DNA from: Zhenpiania hominis | GTDB taxonomy: Bacteria > Bacillota > Clostridia > Peptostreptococcales > Anaerovoracaceae | Assembly (NCBI RefSeq): GCF_014333425.1 | Contig: NZ_JACRYT010000018.1 | Location: forward strand, 1 to 60,868 | DNA: 60,868 bases | Direction of reading: 5' to 3' | Shown: in pieces, positions 44,220-52,289 of the stretch | Position numbering within the stretch: position 1 is the first letter of the stretch | How the letters are laid out: the number at the start of each line of letters is the position of its first letter | Notes under the pieces: model-generated | The model's input: only the letters and a program-made list of their open reading frames with translations | Databases searched by the model: none | What the model was told of the DNA's origin: nothing | Translations under genes and position numbers: made by a program

Positions 44220-45096
44220 ATAATGTCTCCCATATAAGAATATTGTTTTCAAAACGAAACCTCAGCTTTCCCCTTTCCTGCAGGCAGGTCAGATAGCATC
44301 GAAGTGTCGAGCCAATCAAAACATACTGAGACATGCGCGGCGCAATTCTATAGTGGGTAAAAATCTCCCGCAGAATCAAATCAAAATTTTTCCCCCCTCT
44401 GCAGATTTCAAGAATTACGTCCATGTTATTTTTAATATTGTTCTGATTTCCATCCGCCAGAGGACGTATATCGGTCTCAGCCTTGCCATGTGTGGGAATA
44501 AAAAGGTTCCCTTCCAGGGTCTTCAAAAGCGCCAGAGTATTCAGATAGCCTTCCACATCTACCAGATACCCGAACTGATATTTCTCCAGAGACTTCCAAT
44601 TGAGAACGCTGTCCCCAATAAACCACACATCGTCAGAGGTTTTAATCCCAATCATGCCAAAACTATGCCCCGGAAGATGGATCATATCCAATCCCTGGGG
44701 GAGTTCAAAATTTTCAATATCCCGAAATCCCAGCGGTCCGGGATGCGCGAAAATCCGACGCAGTTCTTCGCAAGGATATCCTCCAAACATATAGGACGCT
44801 TCGAGAATCTTATGATTCGCGAACGCGTTGTCCACATTAGTGGCATAAGCCGGACATTTCCACTTATCCATCAGATAAGCATTCCCTCCCAAATGATCAA
44901 TGTGCGTATGGGTATTAATAATAAACTTTAGGCTCCATCCCTTTTCCTCCAGAATTTCCTGAATAGCTGCCGCCGCTTTTTCCCCGTCCCCCGTGTCAAT
45001 AAGGCACACTTCTTTATCGTTAAGGCAATAAAGCCCCATAATATTGCGATTGTTAATATAATAAGTTTTCTCACCGGCCTGTATCAATTCAAACAT
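44218..45096 (-). CDS. metallo-beta-lactamase fold hydrolase
   Basis: The 292-aa protein has the dinuclear metal motif THTHIDHLGGNAYL near residue 75, further ligands in HLPGHSFGMIG and GDSVLNW, and a late His in FIPTHGKAE. After the lactamase fold the last about 70 residues form a winged-helix-like extension (FTHYRIAPRMSQYVLIGSTLRCYL), as in glyoxalase-II-like or lactonase-like proteins of Bacillota. Substrate is unknown. The ATG at 45096 follows GGGAGGG; the upstream in-frame extension is not conserved in kind. Confidence 0.83.
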   Translation of the reverse strand: MFELIQAGEKTYYINNRNIMGLYCLNDKEVCLIDTGDGEKAAAAIQEILEEKGWSLKFIINTHTHIDHLGGNAYLMDKWKCPAYATNVDNAFANHKILEASYMFGGYPCEELRRIFAHPGPLGFRDIENFELPQGLDMIHLPGHSFGMIGIKTSDDVWFIGDSVLNWKSLEKYQFGYLVDVEGYLNTLALLKTLEGNLFIPTHGKAETDIRPLADGNQNNIKNNMDVILEICRGGKNFDLILREIFTHYRIAPRMSQYVLIGSTLRCYLTCLQERGKLRFRFENNILIWETL

Positions 45097-45190
45097 TCTC
45101 TTGTAACCCTCCCTTTCCACGCTCCATTTTAACACGTTCCCGCAAGAAAGTGAATCTCCTTTTTCCGAATTGCCCTGCTTCCTAGCCTTC

Positions 45191-45219
45191 TTTACAATCC
45201 GTTAATTCTGCGGTAAACT
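45191..45219 (+). promoter_or_regulatory. promoter of the phosphodiesterase gene
   Basis: TTTACA (45191-45196), 17 bases, TAAACT (45214-45219), 26 bases before the start. Confidence 0.55.
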
Positions 45220-45244
45220 GAACAAAAAGAAAGGTTGGTGCTTT

Positions 45245-46348
45245 ATGAGAAAGGTTTTAATTTTCGTTATTGACGGCTGTGCTCCGGAGTATCTAACAGA
45301 AAAGACTGCGCCAGATATTTTTCGGCTGGCGAAGCAGGACGGAGGTTTTGTCAAAACAGTTCAGGCCGCAGTTCCGACTGTGACCAATGTCAATCATGCC
45401 TGTATTCTTTCCGGCGCTTTTCCCGAGGATACACATGTAATCGGAAATTACTATTACAATCGGCAAACCGGGGAACAGGGCTTTATTGAATCTCACGGTT
45501 TTATGAAAGCACCTACAATTTTACAGCGCTATCAGGCCGCCGGAGGAAAAACGGCCCTGCTTACTGTAAAAGGAAAAGTACTGGAGGTATTCGGAGAAGG
45601 CGTTCATCTCGGGCTCAGCGTGCAGAATCCAGATCCTTCCCTTCTGGAAAAACTGGAACTGGCTCCCCCTCCGCAGGTTCAAAGCCCGGACAGCAGCAGG
45701 TGGATTTTTCACGCCGCTTACCAATGCATAAAAAAAGAAAGTCCGGATCTGGTCTACTGTACCACCAACGACTTCGTTATGCACCACTATGGACCTGACG
45801 CGCCTCAAGCCAAGGAGCAAATTTGTACACTGAATCATTATGTACAAAAAATCCATAATCTGGATCCGGATCGGGAGATCTACATTACCGCGGATCATGG
45901 AATGAATCAAAAAACAACAATCATCAATCTGCAGAATATCTTTGACGAGGCATGCCTCCCTGTAGTCTGCGTCCCACCGTTAAAGGACCGCTATATCGAA
46001 AACCATATTTACCAAGAAGGCGGCGCTTTGTATCTGTACCTTTCAAACAGAAAGAAGGAAGGTTCGGTTCTAAAGCTGCTGGCCGATCTGCCCGTGGTTG
46101 AGCGGACACTTTCCTCCGAAGAAGCCGCGCGGCTCTATCGCCTGCCAGAAGGTGAAATTGGTGATTATATGGTTTTCGCCGCAAAAGACTGTGCTTTCGG
46201 AGAAGTGGAGGGACGCCAGCTTCATACAAATCAGGTCAGGACCCACGGTTCTCTTTATGAACGTACCGTCCCCCTTGTCGCTATCAACAGCGCCGCGCCT
46301 GCCGGTCAGTATTTTTATAGCCGGGATATTGTACGTCATTTGTTATAA
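45245..46348 (+). CDS. alkaline phosphatase superfamily phosphodiesterase
   Basis: The 367-aa protein belongs to the type I phosphodiesterase/nucleotide pyrophosphatase group. Metal-binding parts are visible: IDGCAPEYL at the N terminus, the nucleophile region VPTVTNVNHACILSGAFPEDTH (Thr), FVMHHYGPDAP, and YITADHGMNQKT. It has no signal peptide, so it is probably cytosolic. Relatives act on phosphonoacetate, nucleotide diphosphates or phospholipid head groups. The substrate cannot be read from sequence. Confidence 0.82.
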   Translation: MRKVLIFVIDGCAPEYLTEKTAPDIFRLAKQDGGFVKTVQAAVPTVTNVNHACILSGAFPEDTHVIGNYYYNRQTGEQGFIESHGFMKAPTILQRYQAAGGKTALLTVKGKVLEVFGEGVHLGLSVQNPDPSLLEKLELAPPPQVQSPDSSRWIFHAAYQCIKKESPDLVYCTTNDFVMHHYGPDAPQAKEQICTLNHYVQKIHNLDPDREIYITADHGMNQKTTIINLQNIFDEACLPVVCVPPLKDRYIENHIYQEGGALYLYLSNRKKEGSVLKLLADLPVVERTLSSEEAARLYRLPEGEIGDYMVFAAKDCAFGEVEGRQLHTNQVRTHGSLYERTVPLVAINSAAPAGQYFYSRDIVRHLL

Positions 46349-46427
46349 CAGCATACAAACGCAAATAAATCCTTTTTTCAAACAAACTAATTTTTATATG
46401 TTCGCAAATTAATCTTCATTTGCCCTT

Positions 46428-46455
46428 TGACACTGCGCAAAACAAGCAATATAAT
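46428..46455 (+). promoter_or_regulatory. consensus sigma-A promoter of the 37-aa gene
   Basis: TTGACA (46428-46433), 16 bases and TATAAT (46450-46455): both hexamers are perfect matches. Confidence 0.85.
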
Positions 46456-46504
46456 AGAATTGTAAGAAAACTTAGAGCAGACAAAAAAAGAAAAGAGGGA
46501 TATT

Positions 46505-46618
46505 ATGAGTACTGCTACCAAAAACACAATCATCAATGCGATCAAAGCCATTAAGCATGAGTTGGAAACTTGCGCGGAACTGATCGATGAATGTGTTCAG
46601 CAGGGAACAATTCGTTAA
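46505..46618 (+). CDS. 37-aa small protein, unrecognised
   Basis: The frame starts at an ATG after AAGAGGG and encodes MSTATKNTIINAIKAIKHEL followed by ETCAELIDECVQQGTIR. It has two Cys, seven residues apart, and an amphipathic helix pattern throughout. A perfect-consensus promoter 50 bases upstream and a compact terminator 34 bases downstream isolate it as its own transcription unit, which argues for a real and well-expressed product. It has no transmembrane segment. It could be a small regulator, a metal-binding peptide, or the coding part of a dual-function RNA. I do not recognise the family. Confidence 0.72.
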   Translation: MSTATKNTIINAIKAIKHELETCAELIDECVQQGTIR

Positions 46619-46651
46619 TATGATTTTGATGAAAAAGAAAGTAACTCTTTT

Positions 46652-46677
46652 CCGGCAGTAGGCTCTGCCGGTTTTTG
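46652..46677 (+). terminator. terminator of the 37-aa gene
   Basis: CCGGCAG-N6-CTGCCGG, then a T run: a perfect 7-bp GC-rich stem. Confidence 0.85.
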
Positions 46678-46704
46678 TTTGCTATTATTCTAAAGTTCCC
46701 TTGA

Positions 46705-47439
46705 TTATCCCAGTTTTTTGATTTCCCTCTGCAGTCGGCCTATGATCTTTTTTTCCAGCCGAGAAATATATGACTGGGAAATTCCCATTTCATCGGCAAC
46801 CTCTTTCTGCGTCATCTCTTTTCCTCCCTTTAGTCCAAAACGCATCTCCATAATTTCTTTTTCTCTGTTTGAAAGTTTGTTCATAGCATAGGCCAGCAAG
46901 CTTTTATTCACTTCTTCCTCAATATGGGTATACACTTCATCCGTATCCGTCCCCAGAATATCGGAAAGCAGCAGTTCATTTCCGTCCCAGTCCACATTTA
47001 AAGGCTCATCTAGCGAAACATCGCTTTTCGTCTTGCTATTGCGCCTCAGATACATCAAAATTTCGTTTTCAATACAGCGAGAAGCATACGTCGCTAATTT
47101 AATTTTTTTATCCATTTTGAAGGTATTAACCGCCTTAATCAGCCCAATGGTTCCGATAGAAATCAGATCTTCCACATTCACCCCGGCATTTTCAAATTTT
47201 TTCGCTATGTATACTACCAGTCGAAGATTATGCTCAATCAGCATTGCTCTCGCTTCCTCGCTTCCTTCCATGAACGCGATCAGCGCCTTATGCTCTTCTT
47301 CGGAATCAAGCGGCGGCGGCAGAACGTCGCTCCCTCCGATATAATGTATATCAGAGGATTCCTCTGCTCCCAAAAGTCTGCGGATTCGCCTTCTGACCAG
47401 TTCCCATGCCGTCATTCTTTTCCATGTGTCAATTTGCAT
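46705..47439 (-). CDS. sigE: sporulation sigma factor E (pro-sigma-E)
   Basis: The 244-aa factor directs early mother-cell transcription in sporulation. A basic amphipathic pro-sequence (residues 1-30) precedes the conserved [12 protein letters not shown] junction, where SpoIIGA cleaves. Region 2 ([35 protein letters not shown]), region 3 and region 4 ([25 protein letters not shown]) follow. Its ATG lies inside the last codons of spoIIGA, so the two are coupled. Presence of this pair supports a spore former, or recent descent from one. Confidence 0.97.
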   Translation of the reverse strand: MQIDTWKRMTAWELVRRRIRRLLGAEESSDIHYIGGSDVLPPPLDSEEEHKALIAFMEGSEEARAMLIEHNLRLVVYIAKKFENAGVNVEDLISIGTIGLIKAVNTFKMDKKIKLATYASRCIENEILMYLRRNSKTKSDVSLDEPLNVDWDGNELLLSDILGTDTDEVYTHIEEEVNKSLLAYAMNKLSNREKEIMEMRFGLKGGKEMTQKEVADEMGISQSYISRLEKKIIGRLQREIKKLG

Positions 47440-48286
47440 ATTCCAGTGCCCCTTCCTCTATAATCTGCTGCTGCAACAGGACCTCATAGGATTCCTGACC
47501 GTTCCAGCGCTTAAAGTCCTCTTTGCTGATTGCCAGTACGATTTTTTCAATCGTTTTTCCTTCCACGATCACCCGATCGGGCCTTACCCCCTGCAGGATT
47601 CCTTTCTCCCCCACCGTACTGTAGGGAATCACGCAGATCCGTGTTTTCAGGGATTCTTCCCCCGCTCCCGCTACCTCCTCCATCAACTTTTTCCCACAGG
47701 ACGCGGACAGCACAGCCGCGGGTTTTCCGGAAACCGGATCCCTCAGGAAGTTTCCTGTATCGACAAAAGCCCTCATTTCCCATTTTTTCCCGGAAATTTC
47801 CACCTCCATACTGGTAAAAACCTTTTCTTTCTGCAACTTTCCACGAATAAAGTCAGCCAGCCAGTTTCCCAGAACCCATGTAACGAAAACACCTGCCGCC
47901 ACCTGCATCCAAGTTGCCTGATGCAGATAAACACTGCCGTTAGCAGCAAGCCCCGGCGCTCCGGTCACATACATCAGCCCTACCGTGACGCCTCCCATAA
48001 GAAAGCTGACTATATAAAAAACGGCGACCGTCTTTAAATACTGAATTCTTCCGCCATAGCCAAAAGCCGCCAAAATTACCATAAGAGAAAAGGCCAACTT
48101 TCCCGCTAGCGCCGCCGGCCAGACCATCGGCACAAAAAGCACAAAGGAATAGGATCCGCACATCAGCCCCCCTAAAACCATACCGGATCTGCTCCGTTTT
48201 CGCCCGCAAAGCTTCCCGGTCAGATACAAAATCACCATGCCTGTTATGAAGTTTTCCAGAAACAGAAGCTCGCCGTAAACGGTCAA
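47429..48286 (-). CDS. spoIIGA: sigma-E processing peptidase SpoIIGA
   Basis: The 285-aa protein has five membrane helices in its first half and a C-terminal aspartic-protease-like domain with the catalytic DTGN in [17 protein letters not shown]. It cleaves pro-sigma-E after a signal from the forespore. Translation seems to begin at TTG 48286 after AAAGGAGG. That ribosome site lies in the 3' arm of the upstream terminator hairpin. Confidence 0.95.
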   Translation of the reverse strand: MTVYGELLFLENFITGMVILYLTGKLCGRKRSRSGMVLGGLMCGSYSFVLFVPMVWPAALAGKLAFSLMVILAAFGYGGRIQYLKTVAVFYIVSFLMGGVTVGLMYVTGAPGLAANGSVYLHQATWMQVAAGVFVTWVLGNWLADFIRGKLQKEKVFTSMEVEISGKKWEMRAFVDTGNFLRDPVSGKPAAVLSASCGKKLMEEVAGAGEESLKTRICVIPYSTVGEKGILQGVRPDRVIVEGKTIEKIVLAISKEDFKRWNGQESYEVLLQQQIIEEGALEYAN

Positions 48287-48288
48287 AG

Positions 48289-48337
48289 AAAAAACCTCCT
48301 TTTGGACTCTTTCTTTCGATTATAGTCCTAAAGGAGG
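48289..48337 (-). terminator. rplT terminator hairpin overlapping the spoIIG promoter and ribosome site
   Basis: Arms at 48324-48337 and 48295-48308 pair over 14 bp with one mismatch, followed by TTTTTT. The 3' arm contains the AAAGGAGG of spoIIGA. The spoIIG -10 box lies at the 5' arm/loop border. Confidence 0.8.
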
Positions 48338-48351
48338 TCATTTTTTGTCAA
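48319..48351 (-). promoter_or_regulatory. spoIIG promoter with 21-bp spacer
   Basis: TTGACA (48346-48351) and TATAAT (48319-48324) are perfect hexamers set 21 bases apart, close to the 22-base spacing of the B. subtilis spoIIG promoter, which needs Spo0A~P. Confidence 0.75.
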
Positions 48352-48365
48352 AATGAACTGTCGAA
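48345..48365 (-). promoter_or_regulatory. Spo0A boxes of spoIIG
   Basis: A perfect 0A box TTCGACA (complement of 48359-48365) and a one-mismatch TTTGACA overlapping the -35 lie in tandem, as at the B. subtilis spoIIG promoter. Confidence 0.7.
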
Positions 48366-48373
48366 GTTTTTCT

Positions 48374-48733
48374 TTATTTGTTTACCGCGTTTTTCGCAGT
48401 TTCGCAAAGCTGGGCGAAAGCCGGAGCGTCATGAATCGCCATCTCGGAAAGCATCTTTCTGTTGATTTCAATTCCGGATTTCTTCAGTCCATCCATCAGT
48501 CTGCTGTAAGAAATTCCGTTCATTCTCGCGCCTGCGTTGATTCTCGCGATCCACAGTTTTCTGTATTCTCTTTTCTTGTTCTTTCTTCCTACATACGCAG
48601 AACGCAGCGCTCTCATGACAGCCGGGTTCGCGGCTCTGAACACCTTGCTCTTCTGTCCATAATAACCTTTTGCCAGCTTTAAGATTTTTTTATGTCTCTT
48701 ATGTGCGTTTACACCTTTTTTTACTCTTGCCAT
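48374..48733 (-). CDS. rplT: 50S ribosomal protein L20
   Basis: The 119-aa basic protein matches L20 across its length ([45 protein letters not shown]). It nucleates 50S assembly on 23S rRNA and in Bacillota represses its own operon through the infC leader. It follows rpmI by 16 bases with an AGGAGG site. Confidence 0.98.
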   Translation of the reverse strand: MARVKKGVNAHKRHKKILKLAKGYYGQKSKVFRAANPAVMRALRSAYVGRKNKKREYRKLWIARINAGARMNGISYSRLMDGLKKSGIEINRKMLSEMAIHDAPAFAQLCETAKNAVNK

Positions 48734-48749
48734 TTTCCTACCTCCTGAA

Positions 48750-48950
48750 TTACTTGCTCAAAACAGATTTAATTCTCTTGTGATCCGCGCCTGTTAAAGT
48801 TGTCGCTTTTCTCAGACCTCTTTTTCTTTTCGGGCTCTTTTTTGTAAGAATATGGCTCTTATAGGCCTTGTTTCTCTTCACTTTACCGGAACCGGTTAAT
48901 TTGAATCTCTTGCTTGCGCCTCTGTGAGACTTCATCTTGTTTTTTGCCAT
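48750..48950 (-). CDS. rpmI: 50S ribosomal protein L35
   Basis: The 66-aa basic protein has the family form ([37 protein letters not shown]). It sits between infC and rplT in the standard order with an AGGAGG-type site. Confidence 0.98.
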   Translation of the reverse strand: MAKNKMKSHRGASKRFKLTGSGKVKRNKAYKSHILTKKSPKRKRGLRKATTLTGADHKRIKSVLSK

Positions 48951-48982
48951 GGTGATTATCCTCCTATGTTAATTTAATGTGT

Positions 48983-49501
48983 TTACTTCTTATCCGTTTT
49001 TGGTGCCAGAATCATAATAAGGCTCCTTCCTTCAAAAGAAGGCTTCTTTTCAATTTCACCTGTTTCCGCCACAACTTCCGCGAAACGCTTCATAACATCC
49101 ATGCCTTTGCTGGTGTAGTCCCGCTCTCTGCCTCTGAACCGGAGACTTACCTTGACCTTATCTCCAGCCTTCAGAAACTTCGCCGCGTTTTTCGCCTTTA
49201 CTTCTACGTCATGTTCTTCAATAAATGTGCTGAGCCGGATTTCCTTGACCTGCATGGTCTTCTGTTTTTTGCGCGCTTCTTTTTCCTTTTTTTGGAGTTC
49301 ATATCTGTACTTTCCATAATCAAGGATTTTGCATACCGGCGGCTTTGCTTTCGGCGCGATTTTGACCAGGTCCAGCTTGCGCTCCGCCGCCAGGTCCAGC
49401 GCTTCGTTCAGACTTACGATCCCCACCTGGGTTCCGTCGCTGTCAATCACTCTGACTTCTTTATCACGAATTTCTTCGTTGATCTGGTTTTCCTTACTAA
49501 T
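48983..49501 (-). CDS. infC: translation initiation factor IF-3, ATT start
   Basis: The 172-aa factor blocks premature subunit joining and checks the start codon. N-domain VIDSDGTQVGIVSLNEALDLA and C-domain FRGRERDYTSKGMDVMKRFA are conserved. Homologues begin (I/M)SKENQINEEIR, which places the start at an ATT codon (49501) nine bases after GGAGG. The first in-frame ATG or GTG would remove this N terminus. Rare ATT or ATC starts in infC are the known basis of IF-3 self-repression. Confidence 0.95.
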   Translation of the reverse strand: MSKENQINEEIRDKEVRVIDSDGTQVGIVSLNEALDLAAERKLDLVKIAPKAKPPVCKILDYGKYRYELQKKEKEARKKQKTMQVKEIRLSTFIEEHDVEVKAKNAAKFLKAGDKVKVSLRFRGRERDYTSKGMDVMKRFAEVVAETGEIEKKPSFEGRSLIMILAPKTDKK

Positions 49502-49520
49502 TGTCTCGTACCTCCATAAA

Positions 49521-49629
49521 TAAAAAAGCGGATAAACTCAGTTATCCGCTCTAAAATACACATACATATGTGTGATACGCTCTATTGAACCCCAGCAGCG
49601 CCTTTACCACGAGGTGAGAAGCGGATAAC
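49521..49629 (-). promoter_or_regulatory. infC operon leader attenuator (L20-leader type)
   Basis: In the 140-nt leader, AGCGGATAA and TTATCCGCT (49542-49550 and 49527-49535) form a terminator followed by TTTTTT, 20 bases before the ribosome site. An upstream segment (49617-49629) is a second copy of the 3' arm, GTTATCCGCTTCT, and can pair with the 5' arm instead, giving an antiterminator. This matches the L20 leader, in which L20 binding favours termination. Confidence 0.8.
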
Positions 49630-49639
49630 TTCTTCTTTA

Positions 49640-51123
49640 CTACTCGAATACTATATCAGAAGACTCCGCCGATGTCAAGTTTTCTTTTTCTGTTGTTCTT
49701 TCTGACGCTCCCCATTTTTTCTTCATCACGATAACCGCCGCGATAAACAGAGCCGCGACAACAACATAGCCGATAAGCAAGCTGCCGCTGAACCCGGTTA
49801 CCAGATATCCGATCAGGGCAATCGCTCCGCAGACAAGAGAATACGGAAGCTGCGTCTTAATATGATCGATAATGGAGATTTCAGCAGCGGTCGACGCTAC
49901 AATGGAGGTATCCGCAAGAGGCGAGCAGGTAGCTCCCAGACCGCTTCCGCCGATTACCGCTGTCAGACACAAGGACAGATCCGCTCCGGTTGCCACAGTA
50001 AACGGAACCACAATCGGGATCATAATCGCGAAGGTCGTCCATCCGCCTCCGATGGCGAAAATCATCGCCGCGCAAATCAGGAAGAGAATCGCCGGAGTTA
50101 CAGCAGGCGGAATATTTCCCTGGAACACGGAAATCATAAAATCCGCGGTTCCAAGACCTTCCGCTATATTTCCAAGTGTCCATCCCAGTGACAGAACAAA
50201 TACCGCGTAGAGAACGGATTTCACTCCCACAAATGCCGCGGAAACCAGTTCCGGAGCGGTTCCGACTTTCCGTATTCTCATATAAACCATTGTGAAGAGA
50301 ATCGTAACAACGAATCCGTAAGACATAGACCGGATGCCTTCCATCTGTCCGATGGTCTGAGAAATATTATGATGCTCGAAGAATCCGCCGGTATACATCA
50401 TAAATCCGAGCACTAGGCAAATCAGTACCACAACCGGGATAATCAGATCTCTGGGCTTTCCGTTTGCCAGCTTCATGCCCGCGTAGGCGTCCTCTTCTTC
50501 ACCGCCAAATGGAGCAGCATCTGATAGGCATTGCCCTCTATGCCGGCAGACATCATACCTGCCGCCAGCAGAGACGCGATAAAGGCGACCCAGCTTGAAA
50601 TCGGAGAAATCTGGCAGACCGCGTACGTTGTGGAATCCAGATAATAAGCCAGTTTTTCTCTCGGAACTTTATTCTTGTCGGAAATCTCCTTCATAATCGC
50701 TCCGTTTGTCAGGCTGTCAAAGTAGTCGTCAATCAGAAGCAGAGTTCCGACGACACTTGCCATGATGCCGGTTCTTTTTTTCGTATTAACGCGATGCCCC
50801 AGGTAGTTGGCAAACGCCCGGGACGCCCCGGATTTTACCAGAAGGCCAATCAGCGCGCCGATCATCACCATGGACAATAACACCAGCATGTTATCCGTTT
50901 CCGTAATCGCTCCCGGCGTCAACGTACCATTTTCCGCCGGCGCTCCAATCAGCATCTCAACAAACGTTTCGAGGGCGCCCAGCGGATTCAGATCCGCGAG
51001 AAGAAAGCATCCCAAAGCGATGCCAATGGACATGGAGAGGATAACCTCTCTGGTTTTGATAACTAAAAAGATGGTCAATAAAGGTGGAATAATGGACCAG
51101 AATGAGTAATCTAAGAATTGCAT
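49640..51123 (-). pseudogene. NhaC family antiporter, disrupted by internal deletion and frameshift
   Basis: Two frames divide one NhaC protein. The N-terminal part (50473-51123, about 216 aa; FLVIKTREVILSMSIG, LLIDDYFDSLTNGAIM) runs to YQMLLH and then reads nonsense (LAVKKRTPTRA). The C-terminal part (49640-50476, 278 aa; GGSGLGATCSPLADTSIVAST) can be traced in its frame back to SDAAPFGGEEED. Compared with the intact paralogue at 59382-60737, a membrane helix and linker of about 50 residues between these points is missing. An out-of-frame deletion of about 150 bp explains both facts. The frames overlap as ATGA, so making two fragments is not excluded, but the lost helix argues against function. 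Confidence 0.75.
49650..49678 (-). promoter_or_regulatory. infC operon promoter
   Basis: TTGACA (49673-49678), 17 bases, TATAGT (49650-49655). It lies inside the last codons of the decayed nhaC frame. Confidence 0.82.
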
Positions 51124-51335
51124 ATACAAAATTCCTTTCTCTTATTAACCATGCACAGCTTCGAGTGGCGTGGGCATGTTTTTTAATTGTGACATGTGGG
51201 TTTCAAGGCTCAGACCCCTGCCAAACTCGTCTATCGTCTCATATTTGAGTACAATTTTAAAGATTATTCGACAAAATATTATTATTAAGAAATTATTCAC
51301 ATAATTAAGATTTTTTCTCCCTCTTTTAAGAAAAC
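51124..51335. other. intergenic region upstream of the disrupted nhaC
   Basis: AT-rich sequence between the superoxide reductase terminator and the nhaC start. It holds one TTCGACA heptamer (51267-51273), identical to a Spo0A box, beside a weak TTGTCG-N17-TACTCA promoter candidate. No gene or riboswitch was recognised. Confidence 0.4.
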
Positions 51336-51342
51336 CTAAAAA

Positions 51343-51369
51343 ACGCACCTCACAGACTGTGAGATGCGT
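51343..51369 (-). terminator. terminator of trxA-superoxide reductase
   Basis: ACGCATCTCACA pairs with TGTGAGGTGCGT, followed by TTTTT on the minus strand. Confidence 0.8.
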
Positions 51370-51428
51370 CGTACATACAAATTGTCTTTTAAAAAAAGCA
51401 ACTTTATCAAATTTTCTGCTGACTGTTT

Positions 51429-51806
51429 TTACAGCTCCGTTTTCCACAGACCATGCAGGTTGCAGTACTCGTATACAGCCACCGGCTTGTCTTCTCCCAG
51501 GCAGAAAATCGCTTTCGGCTCGTCTGCCGCTGTCAGCGTTTTCAGCTGTCCGCCTTTTTCTGTTTCCAGGTAAATCCACTGAATCAGATGTTCCTCTGTC
51601 ATCGGATGCAGTGTAGAGCCTACTTCTACGAAAACCTTATGCCCTTCTGTCTTTACAACCGGAACATGCTTTTCTGTCGCCGCGTCAGTGGTGTTCGCTT
51701 TCAGCTCTTCCATAGCTTCTCCGCAACACATTACCGGCACGCCCTTGTCAATTACCATAGTAATAATATTCCCGCAATGATTACATCTAAAAAACTTCAC
51801 TTTCAT
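51429..51806 (-). CDS. desulfoferrodoxin (superoxide reductase)
   Basis: The 125-aa protein reduces superoxide to peroxide without making oxygen, a defence of anaerobes. Both iron sites are seen: the desulforedoxin centre (CNHCG at residues 8-12 and the CCGE pair near 28), and the catalytic centre with His ligands in EKHVP and GSTLHPMTEEHLIQW and the cysteine in EYCNLHGLW. It is of the two-iron (class I) type. Thioredoxin lies 30 bases upstream in the same direction, so the two probably form one oxidative-stress operon. Confidence 0.95.
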   Translation of the reverse strand: MKVKFFRCNHCGNIITMVIDKGVPVMCCGEAMEELKANTTDAATEKHVPVVKTEGHKVFVEVGSTLHPMTEEHLIQWIYLETEKGGQLKTLTAADEPKAIFCLGEDKPVAVYEYCNLHGLWKTEL

Positions 51807-51836
51807 TTTTATTCCTCCATTCTTTTCTCAGCATTT

Positions 51837-52145
51837 TTATTTTAACATCATTTCGATCTTTTCTTTTGGAACCAGCCCAATCGAAGTATCCTTTACCTGT
51901 CCCTTTTCAAAGAGGATCAACGTCGGAATGCTCATAACTCCGTATTTCTGCGCAAGCTGAGGCTGCTCGTCAATATTGATTTTTCCCATCTTTACATCCG
52001 CATGTTCTTCCGCCACATTTTCAAAGACAGGACCCATCATTTTACAGGGTCCGCACCACGCCGCCCAGAAATCGATCAGTACCGGCTTGTCCGATTTTAG
52101 AACTTCTTGTTCGAAATTATCATTTGTTATTGTTATAACCGCCAT
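51837..52145 (-). CDS. trxA: thioredoxin
   Basis: The 102-aa protein has the WCGPCK active site in DFWAAWCGPCKMMGP and the cis-proline in MSIPTLILFEKG. It reduces protein disulfides. AAGGAGG precedes the ATG. It heads a two-gene unit with superoxide reductase and is divergent from the sigma-54 activator gene. Confidence 0.96.
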   Translation of the reverse strand: MAVITITNDNFEQEVLKSDKPVLIDFWAAWCGPCKMMGPVFENVAEEHADVKMGKINIDEQPQLAQKYGVMSIPTLILFEKGQVKDTSIGLVPKEKIEMMLK

Positions 52146-52222
52146 TTCTCCGTCCTCCTTACCTTTCGTTATTATCTATAATACCCACAAAATGGTTTCC
52201 TAATCAAGCCGATTTTCCATTC

Positions 52223-52251
52223 TTGCGAAAAAATTTTCTTCATACTATAAT
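52223..52251 (+). promoter_or_regulatory. promoter of the sigma-54 activator gene
   Basis: TTGCGA (52223-52228), 17 bases, TATAAT (52246-52251). A half operator TTTGTATCAA begins at 52253, right at the expected start of transcription, suggesting self-repression. Confidence 0.7.
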
Positions 52252-52289
52252 ATTTGTATCAAATTCTGGAAAGGACGAAGATTCTAACT

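Noticed and set aside
50473..50476. ATGA overlap of the two nhaC halves as genuine translational coupling
   Set aside because: The nearest ribosome-like sequence is 13 bases away, and the joined protein lacks a membrane helix; an out-of-frame deletion explains it better.
51145..51579. 144-codon frame overlapping superoxide reductase and the nhaC leader
   Set aside because: It is out of frame with desulfoferrodoxin, crosses its terminator and has no start site of its own.
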